Shown: positions 25,402 to 35,138 of the stretch, piece by piece
Layout of the letters: each line of letters starts with the position of its first letter
Numbering within the stretch: position 1 is the first letter of the stretch
From: Pedobacter mendelii
GTDB lineage: Bacteria; Bacteroidota; Bacteroidia; Sphingobacteriales; Sphingobacteriaceae
Assembly (NCBI RefSeq): GCF_014635725.1
Contig: NZ_BMDJ01000002.1
Coordinates: forward strand, 1-64,000
DNA length: 64,000 nt
Direction of reading: 5' to 3'
Made by a program: the position numbers and the translations under genes
The notes under the pieces: model-generated
The model's input: only the letters and a program-made list of their open reading frames with translations
What the model was told of the DNA's origin: nothing
Database searches by the model: none

Positions 25402-25722
25402 ATGGCAAGCATCTATCACATTAATAAAGGCGTTTCCAAGCCAATTGAGTTTAAGGGTTTAAAGGCTCAATACATTGCTTATCTGGCAATAGGATTAGTG
25501 TTATTGCTAATTGCCTTTGCGATTCTTTACATTATTGGGTTAAGCTTATTTGTGGTTCTTCCACTAATCATCGGTTTAGGTACATCTCTATTTTTCACCG
25601 TGTTTCATTTGAGCCATAAATTTGGAGAGCATGGACTAACCAAATATTTAGCAAAACGAGGCTTACCCAACCATATCAAATTCCGCTCAAGGAGATTATT
25701 CACAAACTTAAAATCCAAATAA
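25402..25722 (+). CDS. traF: Conjugative transfer protein TraF (DUF4133)
   Basis: The 106-residue protein begins with a short soluble segment (INKGVSKPIEFKGLKAQYI), then two adjacent membrane helices (about 28-66) and a basic tail. This is the DUF4133 layout, comparable to VirB3. It sits one base before traG, and the traE-F-G order is that of CTnDOT. Confidence 0.85.
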   Translation: MASIYHINKGVSKPIEFKGLKAQYIAYLAIGLVLLLIAFAILYIIGLSLFVVLPLIIGLGTSLFFTVFHLSHKFGEHGLTKYLAKRGLPNHIKFRSRRLFTNLKSK

Positions 25723-25723
25723 T

Positions 25724-28183
25724 ATGGTAGAGGCGCAAAATATATTACCTGTTTATAAGGTAGAACATAACTGCATTCTTTCGATGCAAGGCGATATTAG
25801 TATAGCCTATAAAGTTACTCTACCAGAAATTTTCACACTTTCGGACAGGGATTATGAAGCTTATCATCAGGCATGGATTAAGGCTATCAAAATCCTGCCA
25901 CAGCAAAGCATTTTACATAAACAGGATTGGTTTACAGAAGGCAGTTATCAAGCTGACTTTGAAAGATCAGGAGACAGCTTTTTATCAAAAGCAAGTGAAC
26001 GATTCTTTAATGAGCGACCTTGCTTAGACCATGAATGCTATATCTTTCTGACTAAAAAGCCAAAAGACAGAAAATTGTCTTCCTCTGTTTACAGCAACAT
26101 TTTGCGAAAATCTATTGTACCTGTTCAAACTATCAATCCAGTTCTTTTCCGGGACTTTGTGGATAGTGCAGGCCAGTTTGAGCGTATACTAAAAGATAGC
26201 GGTTTTGTGGATCTTCAAAGGCTAACCGATAATGAGCTGGCTGGTACAGCAAACTATGCGGGCATTATTGAGCGTTACTGTTTTCTGTCTGGCATCGGGC
26301 AACAACCCCTTATTCAGGACATTCACATCAAAGATGAAATCCGCATTGGCAATAAGCAGGTAGAGCTTTACACTTTATCCGATACAGAACACTTGCCACC
26401 ACTATGTGGTAGCCGTATCAATTATGATAAATACAGTACTGACCGGACAAAATTTAGTATCGGATTTGCTTCACCGTTAGGAAGCCTGTTGAACTGTAAC
26501 CACATTCTGAACCAGTATGTATTCATTGAAGATGCCCAAAAAACCATCAAACGTTTGGAGGCCAAAAAGCTTCGCTTACAGTCCTTGTCTGGTTACTCCC
26601 GAGAAAATGCAATCAACCGTGATGCAGTTAACGATTTTTTAAACGAGGCCATCGGTGAGCAACGTTTACCAATCAAGGCGCATTTTAATGTTTTAACCTG
26701 GTCAGAAGATACCGAGAAAGTCAAAGACCTTAAAAATCTGGTCAGTTCGGCTATGGCACAAATGGATGCTACGGCCAAGCAGGAAACAGATGGACAGGCG
26801 CAAATTTGGTGGTCAGGATTGCCTGGCAATGAAGCGGACTTTCCAATGAATGATACTTTTGATTCGTTTCTTGAACAAGCCACCTGCTTTTTTAATCTGG
26901 AAAGTAATTACCGTTCAAGCATTAGTCCATTTGGTTTGCGTTTAGGCGACCGGTTGAGCGGTAAGCCTGTTCATGTTGATATATCCGATGAACCAATTAA
27001 GCAAGGCTATACCACCAATAGAAACAAATTCATATTAGGGCCAAGTGGCAGTGGAAAGTCCTTCTTCACCAACCATATGGTACGCTCTTATTATGAGCAG
27101 GGTGCGCATGTGGTGCTGGTAGATGTTGGGCACAGTTATAAAGGGCTTTGTGATCTGGTAGGCGGTTATTATTTCACCTATACAGAAAGCAATCCCATTA
27201 AATTTAATCCATTTTATTTAACCAGTGGAGATATACTGGATACCGAAAAAAAGGAAAGTATCAAGACTTTACTGCTTGCCCTATGGAAAAAGGAAGATGA
27301 AACCTTTCGGCGGTCTGAATACGTGGCTTTGTCGAATGCACTTACCCTCTATTTTGACCATCTTGAAAAACGCCCAGACATCTTTCCCTGCTTTAACACC
27401 TTTTATGAGTTCCTGTTATCAGAATACATGCAGGTACTGGAAGATGGAAAAGTAAAAGAAAAGGACTTCGACATCGGTAACTTCCTATATGTACTTAACC
27501 CGTACTATCGAGGAGGAGAATTTGACTACCTGCTAAATGCCACGCAAAACCTTGACTTGCTAAATGAACGGTTCATTGTTTTTGAACTTGATCAAGTGAA
27601 GGATCACCCGATTCTTTTTCCCGCCATTACGCTGATTATCATGGAAGTATTCATTTCCAAAATGCGCAAGTTAAAAGGTATCCGTAAGGTTATTTTATTG
27701 GAAGAAGCCTGGAAAGCGATTGCTAAAGAAGGTATGGCAGAGTATATAAAGTACCTTTTTAAAACAGTGAGAAAGTTTTTTGGAGAAGCTATTGTCGTAA
27801 CTCAGGAAGTTGAGGACATTATCAGTTCCCCAGTAGTCAAACAGGCTATCATCAATAATTCAGATTGTAAAATTTTGCTTGACCAAAGCAAGTACCAAAA
27901 CAAGTTTGATAGCATACAGGAACTGCTGGGTTTAACCGAAAAAGAGAAAGCACAGATCCTTTCAATGAACAAAGCAAATGATCCTAAGCGAAAGTACAAA
28001 GAAGTCTTTATCTCACTTGGCGGTCAATACAGCAAAGTATACAGAACAGAGGTGTCGCCTGAAGAATATTTGGCCTATTCCACAGAGGAAAGTGAAAAAA
28101 TACAGGTACAAGAATATGCTAAACGGTACGGCAGCATACAGAAGGGCATTGCAGTACTGGCACAAGAACTTAAAAGTAAATAA
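25724..28183 (+). CDS. traG: Conjugation ATPase TraG (VirB4-like)
   Basis: The 819-residue ATPase powers the type IV secretion channel. It has Walker A GPSGSGKSFF (about residue 440), a Walker B-like FIVFELDQV (about 613-621), and EEAWKAIAKEGMAEYI and TQEVEDI motifs of the VirB4/TraC family in the last third. The N-terminal 400 residues match the family's accessory domain. The length is normal for the family, and no frameshift was seen. Confidence 0.9.
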   Translation: MVEAQNILPVYKVEHNCILSMQGDISIAYKVTLPEIFTLSDRDYEAYHQAWIKAIKILPQQSILHKQDWFTEGSYQADFERSGDSFLSKASERFFNERPCLDHECYIFLTKKPKDRKLSSSVYSNILRKSIVPVQTINPVLFRDFVDSAGQFERILKDSGFVDLQRLTDNELAGTANYAGIIERYCFLSGIGQQPLIQDIHIKDEIRIGNKQVELYTLSDTEHLPPLCGSRINYDKYSTDRTKFSIGFASPLGSLLNCNHILNQYVFIEDAQKTIKRLEAKKLRLQSLSGYSRENAINRDAVNDFLNEAIGEQRLPIKAHFNVLTWSEDTEKVKDLKNLVSSAMAQMDATAKQETDGQAQIWWSGLPGNEADFPMNDTFDSFLEQATCFFNLESNYRSSISPFGLRLGDRLSGKPVHVDISDEPIKQGYTTNRNKFILGPSGSGKSFFTNHMVRSYYEQGAHVVLVDVGHSYKGLCDLVGGYYFTYTESNPIKFNPFYLTSGDILDTEKKESIKTLLLALWKKEDETFRRSEYVALSNALTLYFDHLEKRPDIFPCFNTFYEFLLSEYMQVLEDGKVKEKDFDIGNFLYVLNPYYRGGEFDYLLNATQNLDLLNERFIVFELDQVKDHPILFPAITLIIMEVFISKMRKLKGIRKVILLEEAWKAIAKEGMAEYIKYLFKTVRKFFGEAIVVTQEVEDIISSPVVKQAIINNSDCKILLDQSKYQNKFDSIQELLGLTEKEKAQILSMNKANDPKRKYKEVFISLGGQYSKVYRTEVSPEEYLAYSTEESEKIQVQEYAKRYGSIQKGIAVLAQELKSK

Positions 28184-28236
28184 TTAATTAATAACCCGCC
28201 GTGTAAAATAAATACAACGGTCTAAAATCAAAAACC

Positions 28237-28614
28237 ATGAAAGTAAACATCTTTTTTTTGACAGTGTGTGCAATGATTCTTGCAGCCTGCAACAGCGACA
28301 AAAGCACCCGTTCCTTTATTACAGGCACTTACGTGAGCCAAAGCGAAGGAGAATACAGTATCGCCAGTGATACACTGGTAATAGAAGCATCGGAAAGCAA
28401 TAATTATATCATTCACAGAAAGACAGGCTTTAAGCGTATAACTGAAGGAAAGCCGGGAAAATTGGAATATGAAACCGAAGAATGGAATGCGCTTTATGAT
28501 GAGGGAACCAAATCCCTTACGGAAACAAAAAAGGGGAAAGTCATTACTTTTTATCCTGAAGCAAATAAGCTGTTGGTTGGCAAGCGGGAATATAGGAAAC
28601 TCGGAATAAAATAA
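28237..28614 (+). CDS. ICE-borne lipoprotein of unknown function
   Basis: The 125-residue protein has a lipoprotein signal peptide (MILAAC, Cys about residue 18) followed by a beta-rich domain (TGTYVSQSEGEYSIASDTLVIEA-type pattern). It sits between traG and traI in the same orientation, a common place for a small conserved lipoprotein in these elements. I do not know its role. Confidence 0.7.
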   Translation: MKVNIFFLTVCAMILAACNSDKSTRSFITGTYVSQSEGEYSIASDTLVIEASESNNYIIHRKTGFKRITEGKPGKLEYETEEWNALYDEGTKSLTETKKGKVITFYPEANKLLVGKREYRKLGIK

Positions 28615-28720
28615 TCTTGAACCTGCTGATTGTACATACTGTGAAAAAATTAATTATCAAAATGGTCATTACGGAGCCTGCGGAGCAGGCTTCATCACCA
28701 TAAACAACAATTATTAACAG

Positions 28721-29419
28721 ATGAAAATGATAAAATATATGAAAAAGTATATGGTCATCTTGCCCATGAGTGCCATGACCCTTTTTGTTGCCTTGCCCAC
28801 AGGGGCAAATGCACAGATAGCCGTTCTGGAAGTCATTAAGGCCGGAATAAAAAAAGTTATCAAGGCAGTTGACCTGAAGGTACAACGCTTGCAAAACGAA
28901 ACGATTTGGCTGCAAAACGCCCAAAAGGTTTTGGAAAACCAACTATCCAAGTTAAAGCTTACAGAGATTGCAGATTGGACCGAAAAGCAGAAAAATCTCT
29001 ATAGTGAGTATTACGAAGAGCTATGGAAAATTAAGTCTGCCATTGCATACTACAAGCGCATCAAAGACCTGACCCAGCGACAGGTAGATATTGTAGATGA
29101 ATACAAATGGGCATGGAACCTCTATAAACAGGATAAGCATTTTACTGCTGACGAGCTGGATTACATGCAAAAAGTCTATTCCGGCATCCTCGATGAAAGC
29201 GTTAAAAACGTCGATCAGATATTATTGGTAGTAAACAGCTTTAAAACACAAATGAGCGATGCTCAAAGACTGGAAATCATTAATGCAGCTGCCGATAAAA
29301 TGGACACCAATTATAGTGATCTTAAACAGTTCAACACACAAAACAGCAGGTTAAGTATTCAACGGGCTAAATCATTGGATGAAGCAGCCAAACTCAAAGA
29401 AATTTATGGAATCGAATAA
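28721..29419 (+). CDS. traI: Conjugative transfer protein TraI (DUF4141)
   Basis: The 232-residue exported protein has a signal peptide ending near ANAQ and a long helical body with AGIKKVIKAVDLKVQRLQN and TIWLQNAQKVLEN, typical of the DUF4141/TraI family of periplasmic transfer proteins (VirB5-like position). It is followed by two related proteins, giving a tandem of three. The next gene's longest frame overlaps it. Confidence 0.8.
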   Translation: MKMIKYMKKYMVILPMSAMTLFVALPTGANAQIAVLEVIKAGIKKVIKAVDLKVQRLQNETIWLQNAQKVLENQLSKLKLTEIADWTEKQKNLYSEYYEELWKIKSAIAYYKRIKDLTQRQVDIVDEYKWAWNLYKQDKHFTADELDYMQKVYSGILDESVKNVDQILLVVNSFKTQMSDAQRLEIINAAADKMDTNYSDLKQFNTQNSRLSIQRAKSLDEAAKLKEIYGIE

Positions 29420-30050
29420 GTTCAAAATCTTTTCTTGCACAGCTATTATGCTTTTTCTTTCTGTTACTGCCACTTTTGGACAGACTTTTTCAGAATGGTT
29501 TAACCAAAAGAAAACGCAGAAAAAGTACCTGATTGAACAGATTGTTGCATTACAGGTCTATGCAGGTTATCTAAAAAAAGGTTACGAGATTGCAGGACAG
29601 GGAATTAACACAGTAAAAGATATTAAAGACGGTGAATTTGGTCTGCACAATGTTTTTATTGGTTCTCTCAAAAAGGTTAACCCGGCTATTCGCAAAAGCG
29701 GTAAGGTAATCGAAATCATTGCTTATCAGGTAGAAATCAGTAAAGCTCTAAGCCGCTTAAAAGCCCATGAATGGCTTTCTGCTGATCATTATGTGCGGAA
29801 TGTAAAAGATAAAGTGATGGAAGAATGCCGAAATGACCTCGAAGAACTTTTATTGGTTATCACTTCCGGCAAAGTAGAAATGACGGATGACGAGCGTATC
29901 AACAGGCTTGATAAATTACATTCCGCTATGCAGGATAAAGCCGCATTTGTCCAAAGCTTCCAGAATCAGACAGATCTGCTTATCCGTCAACAAGAGCATT
30001 CACAACGATCCATTAACCAAATAAAAAAATATTATGGAATCATTGATTAA
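29406..30050 (+). CDS. TraI-like exported transfer protein (second copy)
   Basis: The 214-residue protein has a signal peptide ending near TATFGQT. Its body shares with the next protein the pattern LKKGYEIAGQGINTVKDIKDG ... FGLHNVF ... VNPAIRKS, so the two are paralogues, distantly related to TraI. I start at ATG 29406, giving a clean signal peptide; the earlier ATG at 29379 lies deep in traI. It overlaps the next gene by 17 bases. Confidence 0.7.
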   Translation: MESNKFKIFSCTAIMLFLSVTATFGQTFSEWFNQKKTQKKYLIEQIVALQVYAGYLKKGYEIAGQGINTVKDIKDGEFGLHNVFIGSLKKVNPAIRKSGKVIEIIAYQVEISKALSRLKAHEWLSADHYVRNVKDKVMEECRNDLEELLLVITSGKVEMTDDERINRLDKLHSAMQDKAAFVQSFQNQTDLLIRQQEHSQRSINQIKKYYGIID

Positions 30051-30687
30051 AAGATTGATCTGCCCATTCATAGGGTTAGTTGTACTACTGTTTTTAAGTG
30101 TTTCAATGGCTGCTAAAGCTCAATCGACTGAAGTTCAGCAACTCCTTCTAAATGTGGAAAAGCTGTCTCAACTAAAGAACATTCTTGCCGATATGAAAAA
30201 GGGATATACTGTTATCACTAAAGGTTATAATGCAGTAAAGAACGTTTCAAAAGGCAATTTTAGCCTTCACGAAGTTTTTCTTGATGGTTTGATGCTTGTT
30301 AACCCAGAGATTAAAAAGTACAGAAGGGTTGGCGACATCATCAGCTATCAGAAAGATCTGGTTACCGAATATAAATCAGCGTTTAACCGCTTCAGGGCTT
30401 CTGATAATTTTAGTCCGCAGGAGATTGGGTATTTAGGAAAAGTATATAAACAACTCTTCGATCAAAGCTTAAATAACCTGGATGAGCTAACGACTGTAAT
30501 CACTTCATCTCAACTGCGAATGAGCGATGATGAACGCCTACGGGCTATTGATAGGATCGTCGCCGACACCCAAGATAAGCTCATTTTCCTTCGGAACTTC
30601 AATCAACAAACAAGCATACTGAACTTGCAACGCCAAAAAGAGAAAGCGGATATCAAAGCGACGAAACAGTATTACGACCTTAATTAA
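30034..30687 (+). CDS. TraI-like exported transfer protein (third copy)
   Basis: The 217-residue protein has a signal peptide ending near AAKAQS. The body carries MKKGYTVITKGYNAVKNVSKG, FSLHEVF and a C-terminal RMSDDERLRAIDRI that parallel the preceding protein (MTDDERINRLDKL). It is periplasmic by prediction, with coiled-coil character. It precedes traJ by 7 bases. Confidence 0.7.
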   Translation: MESLIKRLICPFIGLVVLLFLSVSMAAKAQSTEVQQLLLNVEKLSQLKNILADMKKGYTVITKGYNAVKNVSKGNFSLHEVFLDGLMLVNPEIKKYRRVGDIISYQKDLVTEYKSAFNRFRASDNFSPQEIGYLGKVYKQLFDQSLNNLDELTTVITSSQLRMSDDERLRAIDRIVADTQDKLIFLRNFNQQTSILNLQRQKEKADIKATKQYYDLN

Positions 30688-30694
30688 ACGAATT

Positions 30695-31903
30695 ATGAAA
30701 AATAAACTATGGATAAAATCCTGTTTTGCATTAGCCGTCTTGCTTTCGCCTCACCTGCTTTTTGCCCAGGGGATGGCGCAGTCGCTAACGGGAATGCAAC
30801 CCGTCCTTGACAGGGTGTACAATGAAATGCTTCCTCTATGCAGTCGCCTTATCGACGTGGCCCGCGGTATAGCCGGTTTCGGGGCATTATGGTATATCGC
30901 CAGCCGTGTTTGGCACCAGATTGCCGCTGCCGAGCCAATTGATTTTTATCCGCTCTTGCGCCCATTTGCATTAGGTATGGCTATTATGATGTTTCCAATG
31001 GTAATAGCCCTGATGAATGGCGTATTGCAACCAACTGTTTCTGCCACTGGCACAATGGTTAAAGACAGTAACAAAGCTATAGCGGTATTATTGAGGGAAA
31101 AGGAAAAAGCGGTAAAAAATAGCGATTCCTATAAAATGTATGTTGGCGACAATGGACAGGGAGATAGTGATAAATGGTACAAGTACACGCATCCAAAAGA
31201 CCCTGACAGACAGGATGAAGGGATGTTCGAGGGTATCGGAAATGATATTAAATTCTGGATGGACAAACAGTCCTACAACTTTCGAAATAGCATCAAACAA
31301 TGGATGAGCGAAGTACTGGAAGTGCTTTATGCAGCCGCTTCACTTTGCATCAATACCATTCGTACATTCTTTTTAATCGTACTCGCTATCCTTGGCCCTT
31401 TAGTTTTTGGATTTGCAGTATTTGACGGCTTTCAAAATACACTAACAGTTTGGCTGGCGAGATATGTGAACATCTTTCTATGGTTACCGATAGCTAATAT
31501 ATTCGGAAGCATTCTTGGAAAGATACAGGAGAATATGCTTAAACTCGATATTTCCCAGATCGGTCAGCAGGGGGATACTTTTTTCAGTAGCACCGATACC
31601 GGGTACCTCATTTTCTTAGTGATTGGCATTGTAGGCTATTTCTGTGTGCCAAATATTGCCAACTATGTTGTACATGCTGGTGGTGGCAATACCATCCTGC
31701 AAAAAGTAAATATGTTGGTAAGCAGTTCTTCGCATAGCAGTATGAAGGCCGGTATGGCAGGTGGAGGCATGGCAGCAGATGCCCTGGGCGATGGGGCAAG
31801 AAAACTTTATCAGGGATTTACAGGCTCCAGCAATGGAGATTACTTCCCCGATAGCAAAGGCGGAAGTCCAAGTCATCAGCATGATCGGCTATCAGGTAAA
31901 TAA
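30695..31903 (+). CDS. traJ: Conjugative transfer protein TraJ (VirB6-like)
   Basis: The 402-residue multi-helix inner-membrane protein has a signal peptide (to about 26), helices around 60-115 and 205-265, a late helix near residue 305-325, and a Gly-rich C-terminus (MKAGMAGGGMAADALGDGARKL). This fits the polytopic TraJ/VirB6 type of type IV secretion. It lies between the TraI-like genes and traK as expected. Confidence 0.85.
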   Translation: MKNKLWIKSCFALAVLLSPHLLFAQGMAQSLTGMQPVLDRVYNEMLPLCSRLIDVARGIAGFGALWYIASRVWHQIAAAEPIDFYPLLRPFALGMAIMMFPMVIALMNGVLQPTVSATGTMVKDSNKAIAVLLREKEKAVKNSDSYKMYVGDNGQGDSDKWYKYTHPKDPDRQDEGMFEGIGNDIKFWMDKQSYNFRNSIKQWMSEVLEVLYAAASLCINTIRTFFLIVLAILGPLVFGFAVFDGFQNTLTVWLARYVNIFLWLPIANIFGSILGKIQENMLKLDISQIGQQGDTFFSSTDTGYLIFLVIGIVGYFCVPNIANYVVHAGGGNTILQKVNMLVSSSSHSSMKAGMAGGGMAADALGDGARKLYQGFTGSSNGDYFPDSKGGSPSHQHDRLSGK

Positions 31904-31924
31904 ACCCAAATAAATCTCAGCATT

Positions 31925-32539
31925 ATGTTTACACAATTTAAAAATATAGATACTGCTTTTAAGCATATTAAACTGTTCAGCATTTTTTTGATACTGGCAT
32001 GCACACTGCTTTCTGGTTTTTCCATTTGGAAAAGCTTTGATATGGTAAAGACAATACAAGGTAAGATCTACATTCTTGCAAATGGAAAAGCTATCGAAGC
32101 TTTTAGTGCAGAACGCAAGGATAATATCGGTGTGGAACTGCGTGATCACATCAAAATGTTCCACCATTATTTCTTTACCCTTGATCCGGATGATAAGGTA
32201 ATACAGGCTAATATATCCAACGCATTAAATCTCGCAGATGAAAGCGCAAAGAAGGCTTTTGATAACCTTAAAGAACAAGGTTATTACAACAACCTGATTT
32301 CGGCTAATATCTCGCAGGAAATAAGGGTGGATAGTACAAAGCTGGATATTAACCAATACCCCTTTCAATTTCGGTGCTACGCTACACAAAGGCTGATCCG
32401 TTCAACTTCAACAGTAACCCGCAAGCTTATTACACAGGGTTATGTGCGCAATGTTTCGAGATCGGACAATAACCCTCACGGCTTTTTGATACAGCAATGG
32501 GAAACCTTAGAAAACAGTGATGAACCTTTAAAGCCTTGA
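31925..32539 (+). CDS. traK: Conjugative transfer protein TraK (VirB8-like)
   Basis: The 204-residue protein has a single N-terminal membrane helix (about 20-38) and a periplasmic alpha/beta domain with LRDHIKMFHHYFFTLDPDD and PFQFRCYATQRLIRS, characteristic of Bacteroidota TraK. It acts as an inner-membrane platform component. It is followed after 4 bases by the small traL. Confidence 0.85.
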   Translation: MFTQFKNIDTAFKHIKLFSIFLILACTLLSGFSIWKSFDMVKTIQGKIYILANGKAIEAFSAERKDNIGVELRDHIKMFHHYFFTLDPDDKVIQANISNALNLADESAKKAFDNLKEQGYYNNLISANISQEIRVDSTKLDINQYPFQFRCYATQRLIRSTSTVTRKLITQGYVRNVSRSDNNPHGFLIQQWETLENSDEPLKP

Positions 32540-32543
32540 CAAA

Positions 32544-32759
32544 ATGAAGTTTTTAAAAAATTCAAAACCAGACCGTAACAATGATGAAGTGGCACAAAGA
32601 ATTGCAGAAAGGATCACGAGCAGACAACAACGAATAGCAAATTACTTGAATGATCGAACAAAGGACGTTTCTGGTAAATATTTACTAATCTCTTTAATTG
32701 CCTTTTGTACCGTGTTTGCAAGCTACTTGCTCTACCTGCTAATAAACGCAGTAAACTAA
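32544..32759 (+). CDS. traL: Small transfer protein TraL-like
   Basis: The 71-residue protein has a basic soluble N-terminus and one C-terminal membrane helix (about 47-68). It occupies the traL position between traK and traM. Identification rests on order and size more than on motif. Confidence 0.65.
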   Translation: MKFLKNSKPDRNNDEVAQRIAERITSRQQRIANYLNDRTKDVSGKYLLISLIAFCTVFASYLLYLLINAVN

Positions 32760-32787
32760 CCAAATTTTAAACTTTAAAAATAATAAT

Positions 32788-33834
32788 ATGGAAACAAGAC
32801 AAAAGGATCACAAAAAAGTGCTGCTATTTCTGCCAATCTTGGTACTTCCTTTTCTCGCACTTGCATTTTATGCAATGGGTGGTGGAAAAGGCAATGAAAA
32901 TTTACAGCAGACATCAAGACCTGGTATCAATACCCACTTGCCAGATGCCACATTCAAAAAGGATGAACCAGTGGATAAAATGGGGTTCTACCAGCAAAAA
33001 GACCGAGATAGTGCCAATAAAAATGGCATCGAAAACGTAGCAGATCGTTTAGGCTTTAAGCAAGAAGATGACTTTCAAACTAAGCAGATTAATGAGAAGC
33101 TCGAAGCACTCAATAAAGAGATTGCAAAACCAGTTGAAACACGGAGCTATCAGGCAAGGAACAATGTGTCTGAATCACAATCAACCAGTATAAAAAGCGA
33201 TGTTGACCGTTTAGAAGCTCTGATGAAAGTGATGCAGGGTAACAAAAATGAAGATCCTGAAATGGCGCAACTAAGCTCTATGATGGATAAGATCATAACT
33301 ATCCAGAACCCTCAGTTGGTACAAGAAAAATTAAGAACCCAACAATCCTACGGTGCTGATACTACATTTAAAGCTATTTCAGCAGTAATTGAAGGAAACC
33401 AAAAGGTAGCGCAGGGTGGTGTTGTCAAATTGCGCCTATTGGATACTATTCATCTGAAAGGCGTTGTCATTCCCAAAAACCAATTATTGTTTGGCTCATG
33501 CAATATTACTAATCAGCGTTTATTGCTCAGTATTAAGAACATCCGATTGGGTAATGCAATAATTCCCGTAGACCTTTCCGTATTTTCTTTAGATGGGATG
33601 ATCGGCATTAATGCGCCCGAGGCAGAAATTAGCGAAGCAGCGGGTAGTGGTGTTAATGACGCTTTACAGGGAATGCAGATTTTAAGCATGGATCAATCTT
33701 TAGGAGTTCAGGCAGCAGGTGCCGGCATAGATGCGGCTAAAAGCTTACTCAGTAAGAAAGCAAAACGTATCAGGATAAAACTCAAAGCTGGTCAGCAATT
33801 ATTACTACGCAATAATCAAATCAGAACGCGGTAA
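32788..33834 (+). CDS. traM: Conjugative transfer protein TraM (VirB10-like)
   Basis: The 348-residue protein has an N-terminal membrane helix (about 12-30), a charged linker rich in Asp, Lys and Glu, and a C-terminal beta domain (about 200-320) with AQGGVVKLRLLDTIHLKGVVIPKNQLLFG-like strands typical of TraM. It spans the periplasm. In complete elements traN follows directly; here a DUF3945-like gene begins 47 bases later, marking the break in the tra operon. Confidence 0.85.
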   Translation: METRQKDHKKVLLFLPILVLPFLALAFYAMGGGKGNENLQQTSRPGINTHLPDATFKKDEPVDKMGFYQQKDRDSANKNGIENVADRLGFKQEDDFQTKQINEKLEALNKEIAKPVETRSYQARNNVSESQSTSIKSDVDRLEALMKVMQGNKNEDPEMAQLSSMMDKIITIQNPQLVQEKLRTQQSYGADTTFKAISAVIEGNQKVAQGGVVKLRLLDTIHLKGVVIPKNQLLFGSCNITNQRLLLSIKNIRLGNAIIPVDLSVFSLDGMIGINAPEAEISEAAGSGVNDALQGMQILSMDQSLGVQAAGAGIDAAKSLLSKKAKRIRIKLKAGQQLLLRNNQIRTR

Positions 33835-33881
33835 TTATTACAAATCAGGATAAATATTAAACTTTTTAAAATCATAAGAAA

Positions 33882-34862
33882 ATGAATTTAAATAATTTAG
33901 AAAACCTCAAAGAGGAAATGAAGGCATTGGGCTTCAAAGAAAAGCTCATTAACCAAATGGAGGAACAAATGAAAAAGGATGTTCCTGAATTTAAACTGCA
34001 TGATACCCTGCCAGCAACTAAGGGACAGGTTGATATGACCCTGTACTTTAAACAGTCAGGCCAGTCAGAGTTCTATTATCTCAATAAATTTGAAGTGGCA
34101 CACAATCAGGGGAAACCCTTAGAGGAAGGCCAAAAATATATGGTCATTTCGCCTGGAGCAGACGGAAAAAACATGGTCAAAAAAATGGAGAATGTAAGTG
34201 AGGCCATTGACTTTTTTAAAAAGCAGGAAGGCAACAGTGAACTTGCACTTGGCAAAGATGCAGCCCATAAAACTACAGTAGCGAGTACAGAGAACGGCAA
34301 GGTGACTTATGTTGCAAAAGATTTTCAGCGTACCTTTTATTCTCAACCCATACCACAGACCTTCTGGGTAGAAAAAGGCAAAGGTTTTACCGCCGAACAG
34401 GCTGCAAATCTCGTTCAAGGACGTTCAGTTTATAGAGACGACCTATTAAATTTAGGTGGTATTCCCTATAAAGCATGGATGAAACTCGATGCTGATAAGC
34501 CTCGCGACCGTCATGACAACTTAACCTTTAATCAATATCATGACCCATCTTATGGCTTTGATCTTGGAAAGGTGTTGGATAAGTTTAATATAAAGGAACT
34601 GGAAAACCCGGCCAAAAGAGTATTACTGGAAGTATCTATTAAAAATGGCAACCGACCATTGATCACAACCGTTAAAGATGGGCAGGAAGTGAAGTTGTTT
34701 GTGGAAGCCGTACCTCGTTATAGTCAGCTCAATATGTATCAGGAGAATGGAAAGCCAGAGAAAAGGGAGCAGTTCCAAAAGGAGCCTGCCATTTCAAATT
34801 CACATGCCAAGGGTAAAGAAAAGGAACATGAGCTTTCTGAAAGCCAGGGACTAAAAAGGTAA
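33882..34862 (+). CDS. ICE conserved protein, DUF3945-like
   Basis: The 326-residue soluble protein contains LGGIPYKAWMKLDADKPRDRHDN-type sequence (about 203-225) and a GFDLGKVLDKFNIKEL segment, which I associate with DUF3945/DUF4099 proteins found in Bacteroidota ICEs near topoisomerase and mobilisation genes. The highly polar C-terminal 40 residues look disordered. A role in DNA processing is plausible but unproven. It replaces traN at this position, so a deletion or rearrangement between traM and this gene is likely. Confidence 0.65.
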   Translation: MNLNNLENLKEEMKALGFKEKLINQMEEQMKKDVPEFKLHDTLPATKGQVDMTLYFKQSGQSEFYYLNKFEVAHNQGKPLEEGQKYMVISPGADGKNMVKKMENVSEAIDFFKKQEGNSELALGKDAAHKTTVASTENGKVTYVAKDFQRTFYSQPIPQTFWVEKGKGFTAEQAANLVQGRSVYRDDLLNLGGIPYKAWMKLDADKPRDRHDNLTFNQYHDPSYGFDLGKVLDKFNIKELENPAKRVLLEVSIKNGNRPLITTVKDGQEVKLFVEAVPRYSQLNMYQENGKPEKREQFQKEPAISNSHAKGKEKEHELSESQGLKR

Positions 34863-34914
34863 AAGCATCATTCCTATCAATTAATCAATATATTCACTAT
34901 TTAAAAATTAAATT

Positions 34915-35091
34915 ATGTCAGCATTCACGAAATTAAAAGAATTGGTAGCTGCTACAGAAGCAGATGCCACAGCCTTCTATGAGAAGGGAAACAAAGCCGC
35001 AGGAACAAGGCTACGCAAGGCTTTTCAGGAAATCAAAGTCTTGGCACAGGAAGGTCGTAACGAAGTTACAGCTAAAAAAGCCGTAAAATAA
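34915..35091 (+). CDS. Histone H1-like small basic protein
   Basis: The 58-residue protein begins MSAFTKLKELVAATEADA and continues with FYEKGNKAAGTRLRKAFQE and a Lys/Ala-rich tail, matching the small Bacteroidota histone H1 (Hc1-like) family that binds DNA. It follows the DUF3945-like gene by 52 bases and is closed by a strong terminator. It may coat or silence element DNA. Confidence 0.8.
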   Translation: MSAFTKLKELVAATEADATAFYEKGNKAAGTRLRKAFQEIKVLAQEGRNEVTAKKAVK

Positions 35092-35109
35092 ATTCCCTAA
35101 ATTTCAGAA

Positions 35110-35138
35110 AACCTGATCGGAAACGGTCAGGTTTTTTT
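35110..35138 (+). terminator. Rho-independent terminator after the tra operon
   Basis: AACCTGATCG and CGGTCAGGTT form a 10-bp stem with one G-T pair around GAAA, followed by seven T. It lies 18 bases after the histone-like gene and closes the tra operon. Confidence 0.85.
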
